Under the pieces are notes generated by a model that saw only the letters and a program-made list of their open reading frames with translations, was not told the DNA's origin and did no database searches. A program made the position numbers and the translations under genes. From positions 248,001 through 312,000 of the forward strand of contig SPEL01000001.1 in assembly GCA_009360885.1 (NCBI GenBank): 64,000 bases of DNA, written 5' to 3'. This DNA comes from Sphingobium sp. (GTDB lineage Bacteria > Pseudomonadota > Alphaproteobacteria > Sphingomonadales > Sphingomonadaceae). Of this stretch, positions 45,776 to 53,956 are shown in pieces; the stretch's first letter is position 1, and the number at the start of each line of letters is the position of its first letter.

Positions 45776-47308
45776 ATGGGCAGGCTTTCGCAAACGGGCG
45801 GTGGCAAGATCGGTTGGGCAATGATGCTCCTCTGCGCGGGGGCATCGTTAACAGGGTGCGGTGGCGGCGATGGAGGTGGCGGAACGGGGCCTTCGCCTAA
45901 TCCCGGTACTGATCCAACCACACCGACGGATCCTTCTGCTCCTGCGGTCAATTGTGTGTCACCGTTCACCAATGGCGGTGTGGTCGGTACTATGCGCAAT
46001 TGCGTTCTGCCTAACCGGATTGTGCAGGACCTCACTTTGCCACGCCGCGCGGGTACTATTTATTCGCTTTCCGGTCGTGTGGAAGTGGGGCGGGATGTCG
46101 GGCCCGATGGGCGGGACCCCCAGGGCGTGCCGGTTAGCCTGACTATTGAACCGGGCGTTGTGGTTTTTGGTTCTGGCGGGCTGGATTATCTGCTGGTTAA
46201 TCGCGGATCAAAGTTACAGGCGGCGGGTCGCGCCGATGCGCCGATTATTTTTACCAGCCGCAGCAATGTGGAGGGGCTCGCGACGGATCGGAGTCAGGGG
46301 CAGTGGGGTGGCATCATCATTGCGGGACGCGCGCCGATTTCTGATTGCCTTGGTTCTATGCCCGGTGGGTCTGACACATGCGAACAAGCCTATGAGGGGT
46401 TGACTGACATCCGCTATGGCGGCGGTGTGGCGGCGGACGATAGTGGCACTATCAACTATGTACAGATACGATATGCAGGGTTTGAGCTGGCTCCCAATCA
46501 GGAAATTAATGGGCTGACGCTGGCGGGTGTAGGTTCCGGTACGACGCTCAGCCATATTCAGGTGCATAATAGCTCTGATGATGGCATCGAATGGTTCGGG
46601 GGGCGTGCTAATGCCCGCTATCTGGTGCTGACTGGCAATGATGATGATGCGCTCGATACCGATCAGGGCTATCAGGGATTTCTGCAGTTTGTAATCGCGG
46701 TGCAGCGGGATGGCGGCAGTTCCGGCGATAAAATGGTTGAGGCAGACTCGCCGGATAATGAGGACAGCTTGCCTCGCCAGTGGACGCGTCTTGCCAACTT
46801 CACCTTCATTTCCCGTTCCACACGCGCGTCTTCGGCATTTCTGGTGCGGGGCGGAGCCGATTTCACTGCCGTTAATGGGGTGATCGTCGCGCCAAATAGC
46901 TGCGTGGATATAGCCTCTGCTGGTGGTTCGACTCTGCGCCCTGCCAATGGCGCGTTGCAGGATCAGGGGCCGCCCATGTTCCATTCGGTGGCGCTGAACT
47001 GTGGTGATGGCAATTTCCCACGAGATAGCGAGATTACCGCATCGCTCTGGTCGCAGATATTTGACTATGCAGGCGGCAATAACCGGCCCAATTTCGTGAC
47101 GAGCCTGACGGGACTGTTCATCAACGGCGACAAGGAAATCGCAGTTCCTGCTTTTGATGCATCCACTCTGGGGAACTTCATGACGCGCACCAACTATATT
47201 GGCGCGGTGCGTGATGGGAATGACCTGTGGTATCGCGGCTGGACCTGTAATTCGGCGACGGCGAATTTCGGCGGCGGGGCATCCTGTCTTACCGTGCCAA
47301 AACAGTAA
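45776..47308 (+). CDS. Parallel beta-helix lipoprotein
   Basis: 510 residues from ATG 45776; AGGGA lies ten bases upstream. A GTG at 45743 is possible but is not followed by a signal. The signal ends in lipobox LTGC, then a Gly- and Pro-rich linker (GGGDGGGGTGPSPNPG). The rest has right-handed beta-helix-like repeats (LTIEPGVVVFGSGG, INGLTLAGVGSGTTLSHIQV, HNSSDDGIEWFGG) and four cysteines. Proteins like this are found with TonB receptors in phosphate-linked loci of alphaproteobacteria and xanthomonads; the function is unknown. It is divergent from ppk2 and directly precedes the twin hairpins. Confidence 0.78.
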   Translation: MGRLSQTGGGKIGWAMMLLCAGASLTGCGGGDGGGGTGPSPNPGTDPTTPTDPSAPAVNCVSPFTNGGVVGTMRNCVLPNRIVQDLTLPRRAGTIYSLSGRVEVGRDVGPDGRDPQGVPVSLTIEPGVVVFGSGGLDYLLVNRGSKLQAAGRADAPIIFTSRSNVEGLATDRSQGQWGGIIIAGRAPISDCLGSMPGGSDTCEQAYEGLTDIRYGGGVAADDSGTINYVQIRYAGFELAPNQEINGLTLAGVGSGTTLSHIQVHNSSDDGIEWFGGRANARYLVLTGNDDDALDTDQGYQGFLQFVIAVQRDGGSSGDKMVEADSPDNEDSLPRQWTRLANFTFISRSTRASSAFLVRGGADFTAVNGVIVAPNSCVDIASAGGSTLRPANGALQDQGPPMFHSVALNCGDGNFPRDSEITASLWSQIFDYAGGNNRPNFVTSLTGLFINGDKEIAVPAFDASTLGNFMTRTNYIGAVRDGNDLWYRGWTCNSATANFGGGASCLTVPKQ

Positions 47309-47342
47309 CGGAGAGTGTCAGGGGAGGGCGGCTTTATGGGCC

Positions 47343-47414
47343 AGTGACCCGAATCTGAAGTTCGTCTCATTGTTAGGCAGGCTCTGAACGACCTTCAGAT
47401 TCATTAGGGTCACT
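47343..47414. repeat. Imperfect long hairpin 1 (4-base insert in right arm)
   Basis: Left arm AGTGACCC-GAATCTGAAG (47343-47360) pairs with the reverse complement of 47393-47414, which reads AGTGACCC-TAAT-GAATCTGAAG. All 18 arm bases pair and the four extra bases are bulged. A further TCGT pairing extends it past one mismatch. It starts 34 bases after the lipoprotein gene. Confidence 0.75.
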
Positions 47415-47429
47415 AGCAACCATATGAAT

Positions 47430-47507
47430 CTAGTGTGGTTTATGGATTTGAAATACGCTCCGATCCAAGCGGCTACAATGAGGCGTATTTCAAATCCACC
47501 ACACTAG
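47430..47507. repeat. Imperfect long hairpin 2 (4-base insert in left arm)
   Basis: Left arm CTAGTGTGG-TTTA-TGGATTTGAAATACGC (47430-47458) pairs with 47483-47507, whose reverse complement is the same without TTTA. That gives 25 perfect pairs and a 24-base loop. No T run follows. It lies 15 bases after hairpin 1. Confidence 0.8.
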
Positions 47508-47678
47508 TGGCAGGCCTGATTTGCCCGATTATACATGGCATGGATGAGAGGGGTTATGTCTGGTTGGTGCCAGAGCATATGGAGGCCGTAAAATTTTTAA
47601 CTTTCGGCTTGCGAAATGCGGGGAAAGCTACTAGGCCGCCCTCCTGCCTTGCCGGGGCATTCATTGTTCCGGCCCGGT

Positions 47679-47755
47679 CGGGGAGTAGCTCAGCCTGGTA
47701 GAGCACTGTCTTCGGGAGGCAGGGGCCGGAGGTTCGAATCCTCTCTCCCCGACCA
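47679..47755 (+). tRNA. tRNA-Pro (CGG)
   Basis: Acceptor CGGGGAG pairs with CTCCCCG, the anticodon stem CTGTC with GGCAG closes loop TTCGGGA, and the T arm GGAGGTTCGAATCCTC is complete. CCA is encoded. Confidence 0.95.
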
Positions 47756-48287
47756 AATAAGCAACTGATTTTCTATAGTTTTCCTTATGTGAGGATGTGG
47801 CGTTAGGCATCATATTGAACCTTGCGCCCTACGCTCGATAGCGCTCACCACATCGCGAATATGGTCGTGGCTGAACCTCGCATACTATTCTGGGCTGTCC
47901 GGTCATCGTTATGATCGTATCTATGCGTCAGTTCCGGCATTGATACCCCTGCTTTCGTCTTTCAGACGCTCTTGTGCTGTCTTGCCTCGATAAATGAAGG
48001 GCTGGTATGGGTGCGTAAGGATTGGGCGCGGCAGGCAAATATATTTCAGATGTGCATGAAATAATATGCTGTAATCTGGCTCTGATACATGCTCCTGATA
48101 TGGGACAGCAGATTTTACGTTGCATCGCAATATGCTGTTCCATGCCGCTCTAAAATGTTATAATGAAACCGTATGACTGTTCATGGGTTTATACTTCCTG
48201 CAAATATGCGTAGGGCAGATATATTGCCTGCATATCATTGGGAAAAGGCTGGCATGGCTGTGATCGAAGAGAATAAGAAAGCAGCCT
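47756..48287. other. 532-base gap between tRNA-Pro and murB-like gene
   Basis: I see no credible gene, no tRNA and no strong hairpin here. Short minus-strand frames near 47921-48143 have no recognisable product. The sequence is more AT-rich toward 48000-48280 and may hold the promoter of the EPS locus. Confidence 0.5.
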
Positions 48288-49298
48288 GTGATGCCTGAAA
48301 CCGACTTTTCCAAAACTGGCGTTCCTGCTGCCTCGATTCGGCATAATGTCATGCTTTCCTCGCTCAGCCGCTGGCGGATTGGCGGGGCGGCTGATGTCGT
48401 CATGACTCCGCGTGATGAATCTGACCTCGCCGCCATATTGCGCTATATTAAAGCGGCTGCGGTGCCCCATGTTATCATCGGCGACGGTTCTAACCTGTTG
48501 TTCGATGATGCCGGCTTTCGCGGCGTAATCGTTCATATTGGACGCTCTTTCGGGGGGTGCGACATTTCCCCTGATGATGCCACGATTGCCGCCGGTGCGG
48601 GCTTTTGGGTGCCCTCTTTGGTGCGTCATAGCGTTAATGCTGGTCTTGCAGGTATCATCCACGCGATCGGCATTCCCGGTACGCTGGGCGGTCTGGTCGT
48701 CATGAATGGTGGCAGCCAGCGCAAAGGCATAGGGGATCATGTCGTCGCTGTTGAGGCGATGGATTATGAAGGGCGGCTTCATCGGCTGGAAAAGGCCGAT
48801 CTGGGCTTTGCCTATCGGCGTTCGGTATTGCAGGATGGCGGTCTGGTCGTGACCAGAGTGCTCCTGCAACTCACGCCGGGGGACGCAGTTGCGCTGCGGC
48901 GGGAGGCCATTTCCATTATGGCCGCGCGGCGGGCGAAATTCCCCAAGGTGCGCGCCAATTGCGGTTCGGTATTTGTGAGCGACCCTAAGCTCTATGCGTT
49001 AATGGGCCCTCCCGGTGAAGCAATTGAGAAAGCTGGCCTGAAGGGGCTGCGCATGAATGGCGCGCAAATCTCCCCGGAACATGCTAATTTCATTGTGAAT
49101 AATGGCGGTGCGCATAGCGAAGATGTGCTTCGCCTCATCCATGAGGCGCGCGCACGGGTCGCAGAGGCCAGCGGCATCTGGATGGAGGCCGAAGTGCGCC
49201 ATGTAAGACCCGATGGGGTTATTCGCCCCGCGCATATATCCGCAGCGGAACTGACCGCTTCCCTTTCTTCCGACGACCGGTGCCCGGCGCCGCTATGA
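48288..49298 (+). CDS. MurB-like UDP-N-acetylenolpyruvoylglucosamine reductase (EPS locus)
   Basis: 336 residues, from GTG 48288 or ATG 48291. MurB reduces enolpyruvyl-UDP-GlcNAc to UDP-MurNAc with NADPH and FAD. FAD-binding IIGDGSNLLF is at 63-72 and GIPGTLGGLVVMNGG at 128-142; here the usual NAGA is NGGS. Catalytic elements are kept: FAYRRS (175-179), ANCGSVF (224-229) and the final acid in WMEAEVRHV near 299. The C-terminal tail of about 30 residues is unusual. It is followed by a MurA-like gene 11 bases on, then type I secretion genes. A second copy for peptidoglycan presumably lies elsewhere, so this pair may serve surface polymer synthesis. Confidence 0.85.
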   Translation: MMPETDFSKTGVPAASIRHNVMLSSLSRWRIGGAADVVMTPRDESDLAAILRYIKAAAVPHVIIGDGSNLLFDDAGFRGVIVHIGRSFGGCDISPDDATIAAGAGFWVPSLVRHSVNAGLAGIIHAIGIPGTLGGLVVMNGGSQRKGIGDHVVAVEAMDYEGRLHRLEKADLGFAYRRSVLQDGGLVVTRVLLQLTPGDAVALRREAISIMAARRAKFPKVRANCGSVFVSDPKLYALMGPPGEAIEKAGLKGLRMNGAQISPEHANFIVNNGGAHSEDVLRLIHEARARVAEASGIWMEAEVRHVRPDGVIRPAHISAAELTASLSSDDRCPAPL

Positions 49299-49309
49299 AA
49301 TGAGACCAT

Positions 49310-50638
49310 GTGATGACCCAGATTGCTCCTGAAACTCTGCTGTCAGTCGATCCTCTTGCGGATAGCGATGCGCCCGGCCCGGGTGAAACCACTTTGCTGG
49401 AAATCCGTCCTTCACGACTCGAAGGGGTAGTGCGGGTTAGCGGTGCGAAAAATAGCGTGCTGCGTCTGATGGCCGCTTCTTTGCTGACCGATCAGCCGAT
49501 CATCCTGCCTAATTATCCCTCGCAGCTTCTGGATGCGATTGTCCATGCGGGTATGTTAGAAGCCCTCGGTAAATCCTGCACGGTTGACGCTGCAGGGACC
49601 CTTACCATTTCTGAGACGCAGACCCCTCCGGGTGATCTTGTCTGGAACGGGCGTTCTATCCGTAACACGTTGCTTATATTGGGCGGTCTGGTTGCGCGTA
49701 CCGGCTATGGCAGTGTGCCGCTGCCCGGCGGCTGCAATCTGGGCGATCGTAAATATGATCTGCACGAACTGGTATTGCGCACATTGGGCGCGGAAGTGTG
49801 GGAAGAGGATAACCGCCTTTTCGCCCGGGCGCCGGATGGCCTGAAGGGTGGGGAAATTACACTGCCGCTGCGGTCTACCGGTGCGACGGAAAATGCACTG
49901 ATCGCAGGATCGCTGGCAACGGGCCGCACGATTGTGTGGAACCCCCATATTCGCCCGGAAATCCTTGATCTGGCCGATTTTTTACGGAAAATGGGCGCGC
50001 AGATTCAGATTAATGGTCAGGAAAGTATCGTTATAGATGGCGCGCCGAAATTGTCGGGAACGACCCACCGGGTCATGCCTGATAATATGGAGGCGCTCAC
50101 CTGGCTGATTGGTTCGGTCATGACCGGCGGTGATGTGGAAATTCACGATTTCCCGGCTCAGGACCTCGAAGTTCCCCTCATCTTCCTGCGCGAAAGTGGC
50201 GCGAAGGTATTCCGTGATGGCGATGTCGCCATTGTTCGGTCAGGGCGGCCTTTCCCAGTGGAAATCAGCACCGGGCCTTATCCCGGCATTAATTCCGACA
50301 TGCAGCCGCTGTTCGCGGCAATGGGGGCCTGCGCACGCGGTGAGTCGCGCGTGGTCGATCTGCGCTTTGCCGGACGCTATGGCTATCTGGAAGAATTTGC
50401 CAAGCTGGGCATCACAAGTTCTGTCCAGAATGGGGCGGCGTTCATTCAGGGTGGAAAGAAGATCATCGGTGGCGAAGTCAAGGCGCTGGATCTGCGTACC
50501 GGCGCGGCATTAGGCTTGCTTGGTCTTGTTGCGGAAGGGCGCACTCTGATTTCTGATGCATGGCAGATCGAACGCGGCTATGATCAGTTCATTGCCAAGC
50601 TGCGCCAGCTTGGCGCGCAGGTGATACCAAATCCCTGA
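49310..50638 (+). CDS. MurA-like UDP-GlcNAc enolpyruvyl transferase (EPS locus)
   Basis: 442 residues, from GTG 49310 or ATG 49313. It is an EPSP-synthase-fold enzyme that transfers enolpyruvate from PEP to UDP-GlcNAc. Active-site residues are in place: Lys-Asn in SGAKNS (47-48), the PEP-binding Cys in PLPGGC near 142 with Arg in CNLGDRKYDLHE, the catalytic Asp in NSDMQ, Arg in FAGRYGYLEEF and Arg in IERGYD. An extra N-terminal stretch of about 28 residues precedes the fold. The neighbouring MurB-like gene and the secretion genes that follow suggest a role in a secreted glycan rather than cell wall. Which is true needs testing. Confidence 0.88.
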   Translation: MMTQIAPETLLSVDPLADSDAPGPGETTLLEIRPSRLEGVVRVSGAKNSVLRLMAASLLTDQPIILPNYPSQLLDAIVHAGMLEALGKSCTVDAAGTLTISETQTPPGDLVWNGRSIRNTLLILGGLVARTGYGSVPLPGGCNLGDRKYDLHELVLRTLGAEVWEEDNRLFARAPDGLKGGEITLPLRSTGATENALIAGSLATGRTIVWNPHIRPEILDLADFLRKMGAQIQINGQESIVIDGAPKLSGTTHRVMPDNMEALTWLIGSVMTGGDVEIHDFPAQDLEVPLIFLRESGAKVFRDGDVAIVRSGRPFPVEISTGPYPGINSDMQPLFAAMGACARGESRVVDLRFAGRYGYLEEFAKLGITSSVQNGAAFIQGGKKIIGGEVKALDLRTGAALGLLGLVAEGRTLISDAWQIERGYDQFIAKLRQLGAQVIPNP

Positions 50639-50669
50639 ACACACTGAAACTATGGAACGATAACCGGGG

Positions 50670-52538
50670 ATGGGAATGAGCAAGGCAGAAAATCCTCAGG
50701 CAGGCGGCGCCATTGGCGCTGCCCTGCAATCATGCCGTCGGCATTTGATTTATGCGGGTATTTTTAGCGGCTTCATCAATATCCTATATCTGGTTCCGTC
50801 CATTTATATGTTGCAGGTCTATAACCGCGTGGTGCCAACCCGCGGTGTGGGCACGTTGATATTGCTGACATTGGTGCTGGTAGTGTGTCTGGGCGTTTTT
50901 GCGATGCTGGACATGATACGCATGCAATTGCTTCAGCGCCTGAGTATGCGGGTGGAACGCATCGCCGCTCCTTCTATTCTGATGGCGGCGATGAATGCAT
51001 CAAGGGCACCAGTTTCCGCACGGGTGCAGGCAATTAATGACCTTGATACGGTGCGCACCACCATGATGGGGCCTGCTGTCATCGCCTTGTTTGATGCCCC
51101 ATGGGCACCGATTTACATCATTGTCAGTGCTTTGTTGCATCCGTTGCTGGGCTTGTTCGCGTTATTTTGCTGCATCGTTCTAATCGGGCTGGCCTATGCC
51201 AGTGACCGGGCGACCAGTAATGCTGTGCGTTCCATCACCAAGCAATCGAATGAGGCGACGCAGGCGCAGGAAATGGCCTTCCGGACGTCGGAAGTCTCCC
51301 GCGCGCTGGGCATGACGCGGGCGATGGTGAATTATCAGCTCAACCAACGGACAGGCATTGTTTCCGGGCAAGGAAAAACGGCGCATATTTCCGGACGCTA
51401 TCTGGCTGTAACCAAATTTTGCCGTTTGCTGTTTCAGTCTCTGTCACTAGGGCTGGGGGCTTATCTGGCCGTGCAACAGCAAATTTCGGCGGGCGCGATT
51501 TTCGCCGCATCGTTGATATTAGGGCGTGCCCTTGCGCCGATTGAACAAATAACCGGGGCCTTGAAAAGCGTCACGTCTGCGCGGGCGGCTTATCGCAACC
51601 TATTGTCTATCGACAGCGCTCTGGGGGTTGAGGGCACCAGAACAAAGCTGCCTGATCCAACCGGTATGATTTCGGTTGAGGGGCTGACGATTATGGCCCC
51701 GGGGACAGAACGTCCGCTTCTGATGGGCATTAATTTCTGGGTAGAGCCGGGCGAAGTCATCGCGCTGGTGGGGCCGAGCGGCGCAGGGAAATCCACCTTG
51801 CTGCGCGCTATTGCGGGTGTTTTGCCTGCCACGCGGGGCGAAGTGCGCCTCGATAATGCGCTGCATAATGACTGGGACCGCGATGCACTTGGGCGTCATA
51901 TCGGCTATATGCCGCAGGATCCGACATTGATGCCGTTTACCGTACGGGAAAATGTGTCTCGGTTCGCCGGTTGGGTGAATAGCTCTGAAGATAGTGCAGA
52001 TCTAGACCGTAGAATTGTTGAGGCCGCAAAGCTTTCCGGCGCGCATGATATTATCATGCGTCTGGCTAAAGGCTATGAGACCGATCTTGGATCGCGTGCG
52101 GTTGGGCTGTCGGCAGGACAATCGCAGACGATTGCTCTGGCACGGGCTTTGTTCGACTGGCCTAAAATTGTCTTGCTGGATGAACCTAACGCCCATCTAG
52201 ATAGCGACGGGGAAAATCGTCTGCTGCAAACGATTAGTGAACTAAAGGCGCGTAAGAGCAGCGTGATTGTCTCCTCGCACCGCACCAGTGTCCTGCAGAT
52301 TGCGGATAAGGTTCTGGTTTTACGGGATGGCAAGGTTCATGCTTTTGCTGATCGCGATCAGTTCCTGCGACCTAATGATCGTCTGCCTGCCGAAGCGGCT
52401 AAGCAGCCTGCCGCAGAAGCGCGGGTGGCTGATTCTTTGCCGGGTGAGCAGCCCAATGCTCCGGCGGCTGATAGCCCGGCGAGTGGTCAGGGGGATAGCG
52501 AAGGGAAAGATAGTGACAAGGGAGGTGCATCGCAATGA
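50670..52538 (+). CDS. Type I secretion ATPase/permease (PrtD/AtrD-like)
   Basis: 622 residues. The ABC exporter has five to six helices to residue 310 and an ATPase domain: Walker A GPSGAGKST, signature LSAGQSQTIALARALF, Walker B IVLLDEPNAHLD. No peptidase C39 domain is present. The tail after about residue 560 is acidic and proline-rich. It resembles the AtrD-type exporter of sphingan gene clusters. ATG 50670 or 50676 may start it. Its stop overlaps the adaptor gene start by four bases (ATGA), so the two are translationally coupled. Confidence 0.94.
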   Translation: MGMSKAENPQAGGAIGAALQSCRRHLIYAGIFSGFINILYLVPSIYMLQVYNRVVPTRGVGTLILLTLVLVVCLGVFAMLDMIRMQLLQRLSMRVERIAAPSILMAAMNASRAPVSARVQAINDLDTVRTTMMGPAVIALFDAPWAPIYIIVSALLHPLLGLFALFCCIVLIGLAYASDRATSNAVRSITKQSNEATQAQEMAFRTSEVSRALGMTRAMVNYQLNQRTGIVSGQGKTAHISGRYLAVTKFCRLLFQSLSLGLGAYLAVQQQISAGAIFAASLILGRALAPIEQITGALKSVTSARAAYRNLLSIDSALGVEGTRTKLPDPTGMISVEGLTIMAPGTERPLLMGINFWVEPGEVIALVGPSGAGKSTLLRAIAGVLPATRGEVRLDNALHNDWDRDALGRHIGYMPQDPTLMPFTVRENVSRFAGWVNSSEDSADLDRRIVEAAKLSGAHDIIMRLAKGYETDLGSRAVGLSAGQSQTIALARALFDWPKIVLLDEPNAHLDSDGENRLLQTISELKARKSSVIVSSHRTSVLQIADKVLVLRDGKVHAFADRDQFLRPNDRLPAEAAKQPAAEARVADSLPGEQPNAPAADSPASGQGDSEGKDSDKGGASQ

Positions 52539-53908
52539 CTGGAGACAGGAGCGAGCTTGCCCTTTATTCTGATGCTGAGGTCGCCAATGTGCGGTCGGAA
52601 TTGCTGGAGGATTCCCCCGATCGCGGTATTCGTACCGGGCTGATTGTCGTCGCTATTTTCTTTGGTTTGTTTCTGGGCTGGGCTGCTTTGGCGCGGCTGG
52701 ACGCTTCTGCTACCGGGGATGGTGCCATTGCCGTGCTGGGCAGCCGTCAGACGGTACAGCACCGCGATGGTGGCATTGTTAGCGGGCTGAAGGTGCGGGA
52801 AGGTCAGCATGTTAAAGCCGGTCAGATACTGCTTGAACTGAGTGGAGACGAAGTGCGCGCACAGGAACGTGCGCTGGCGGCATCGGTCATTGATCTTCAG
52901 GCACAGCGCGCCCGGCTGGAGGCCGAAGTGCAGGGCACCGCCATCCACTGGCCCGATAGCTTTAAGGCTCCGGCCCCTGAGAATGTGCAATTGGTCCAGA
53001 ATGCCGTGAATTTGCAGCTAAAGCAGCATGAGGTACGCCGACAGGCGCTGGCCGCCAGTGGGCAGGTCAGTTCCGATCAGGCAGCGGCCATTAATGCGCA
53101 GAGTGCCGGCATCAGGGCGCAGCAAAGCGCGATGGCTGAACAGCGCGCCTCGATGGAAGCGCAGTTGGCCTTGTCGCGGGAACTGGCGGCTAAGGGTTAT
53201 GTCTCGATGAACAATATTCGCGCGATGGAGCGTCAGGTCGCTGCCCTTCGGGGAAGTGGTGCGGAATATGGTTCGCGCGCGGCTTCTGCAAGGGAACAGA
53301 TTGGGCAGGTGCGCAGCCAGTATCTGGAGTTGAAGCGTAAGAGTAGCGAAGATAGTGCAGCGATGCTGAGGGATGCGCAATTCCAGCTCAATGATATGAT
53401 GCCTAAATGGCAGGCTGCGCAGGAGCAATTGAAAAAGCTTGAAATTCGTGCGCCGGTAACCGGCAAAGTTGTCGGTCTGACCATATTCTCTGTCGGTGGT
53501 GTGATCTCTCCGGGGCAGCCGTTGATGGATATTGTTCCTGACAAGGCACCCCTTATCATCAAGGCTCGTTTCTCTCCGCAGGATATTGATGGCGTGCGGG
53601 AAGGGGGAGAAGCTGAGGTTAAATTCATGTCTATACATGAATCTGATCTGCCCGTAATTATGGGGACGGTGAAGACGGTATCGGCAGATACTATTAAGGA
53701 TGAGGTTACTCAGCGGGAATATTTCTCATCCGAAATATTAGTGCCTGAGAGTGAGGTAGCGAAGCTGCGGAATGCAAGAGGCGAGGATACCGGCATTCGG
53801 CCCGGTGTGCCGGTTCAGGTTTTTGTACGCCTGCGTAAACGTTCGGCGTTGCAATATTTTCTTGATCCCCTTACGCAGGCCTTCCGTTATTCGTTGCATG
53901 AGCGTTGA
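52535..53908 (+). CDS. HlyD-type periplasmic adaptor (AtrB/PrtE-like)
   Basis: 457 residues. One transmembrane helix near 33-50 (TGLIVVAIFFGLFLGWAAL) is followed by a lipoyl half (HRDGGIVSGLKVREGQ), a long coiled hairpin (about 120-300), the second lipoyl half (APVTGKVVGLTIFSVGG) and a C-terminal beta domain with PGVPVQVFV. It links the ATPase to an outer-membrane TolC-like channel that is not in the window. Coupled to the exporter by an ATGA overlap. Confidence 0.94.
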   Translation: MTGDRSELALYSDAEVANVRSELLEDSPDRGIRTGLIVVAIFFGLFLGWAALARLDASATGDGAIAVLGSRQTVQHRDGGIVSGLKVREGQHVKAGQILLELSGDEVRAQERALAASVIDLQAQRARLEAEVQGTAIHWPDSFKAPAPENVQLVQNAVNLQLKQHEVRRQALAASGQVSSDQAAAINAQSAGIRAQQSAMAEQRASMEAQLALSRELAAKGYVSMNNIRAMERQVAALRGSGAEYGSRAASAREQIGQVRSQYLELKRKSSEDSAAMLRDAQFQLNDMMPKWQAAQEQLKKLEIRAPVTGKVVGLTIFSVGGVISPGQPLMDIVPDKAPLIIKARFSPQDIDGVREGGEAEVKFMSIHESDLPVIMGTVKTVSADTIKDEVTQREYFSSEILVPESEVAKLRNARGEDTGIRPGVPVQVFVRLRKRSALQYFLDPLTQAFRYSLHER

Positions 53909-53956
53909 TCATCAGGGATGTATCCGCACAAGGCCGTTAAGATTCAGGAGCAGCGC

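Noticed and set aside
47370..47378. GTTAGGC, resembling an integron attC core, in the loop of hairpin 1
   Set aside because: No matching inverse core was found and no integron integrase is present in the window.
47435..47701. An 88-codon plus-strand frame over hairpin 2 and into tRNA-Pro
   Set aside because: It crosses the hairpin and the tRNA, and has no recognisable product.
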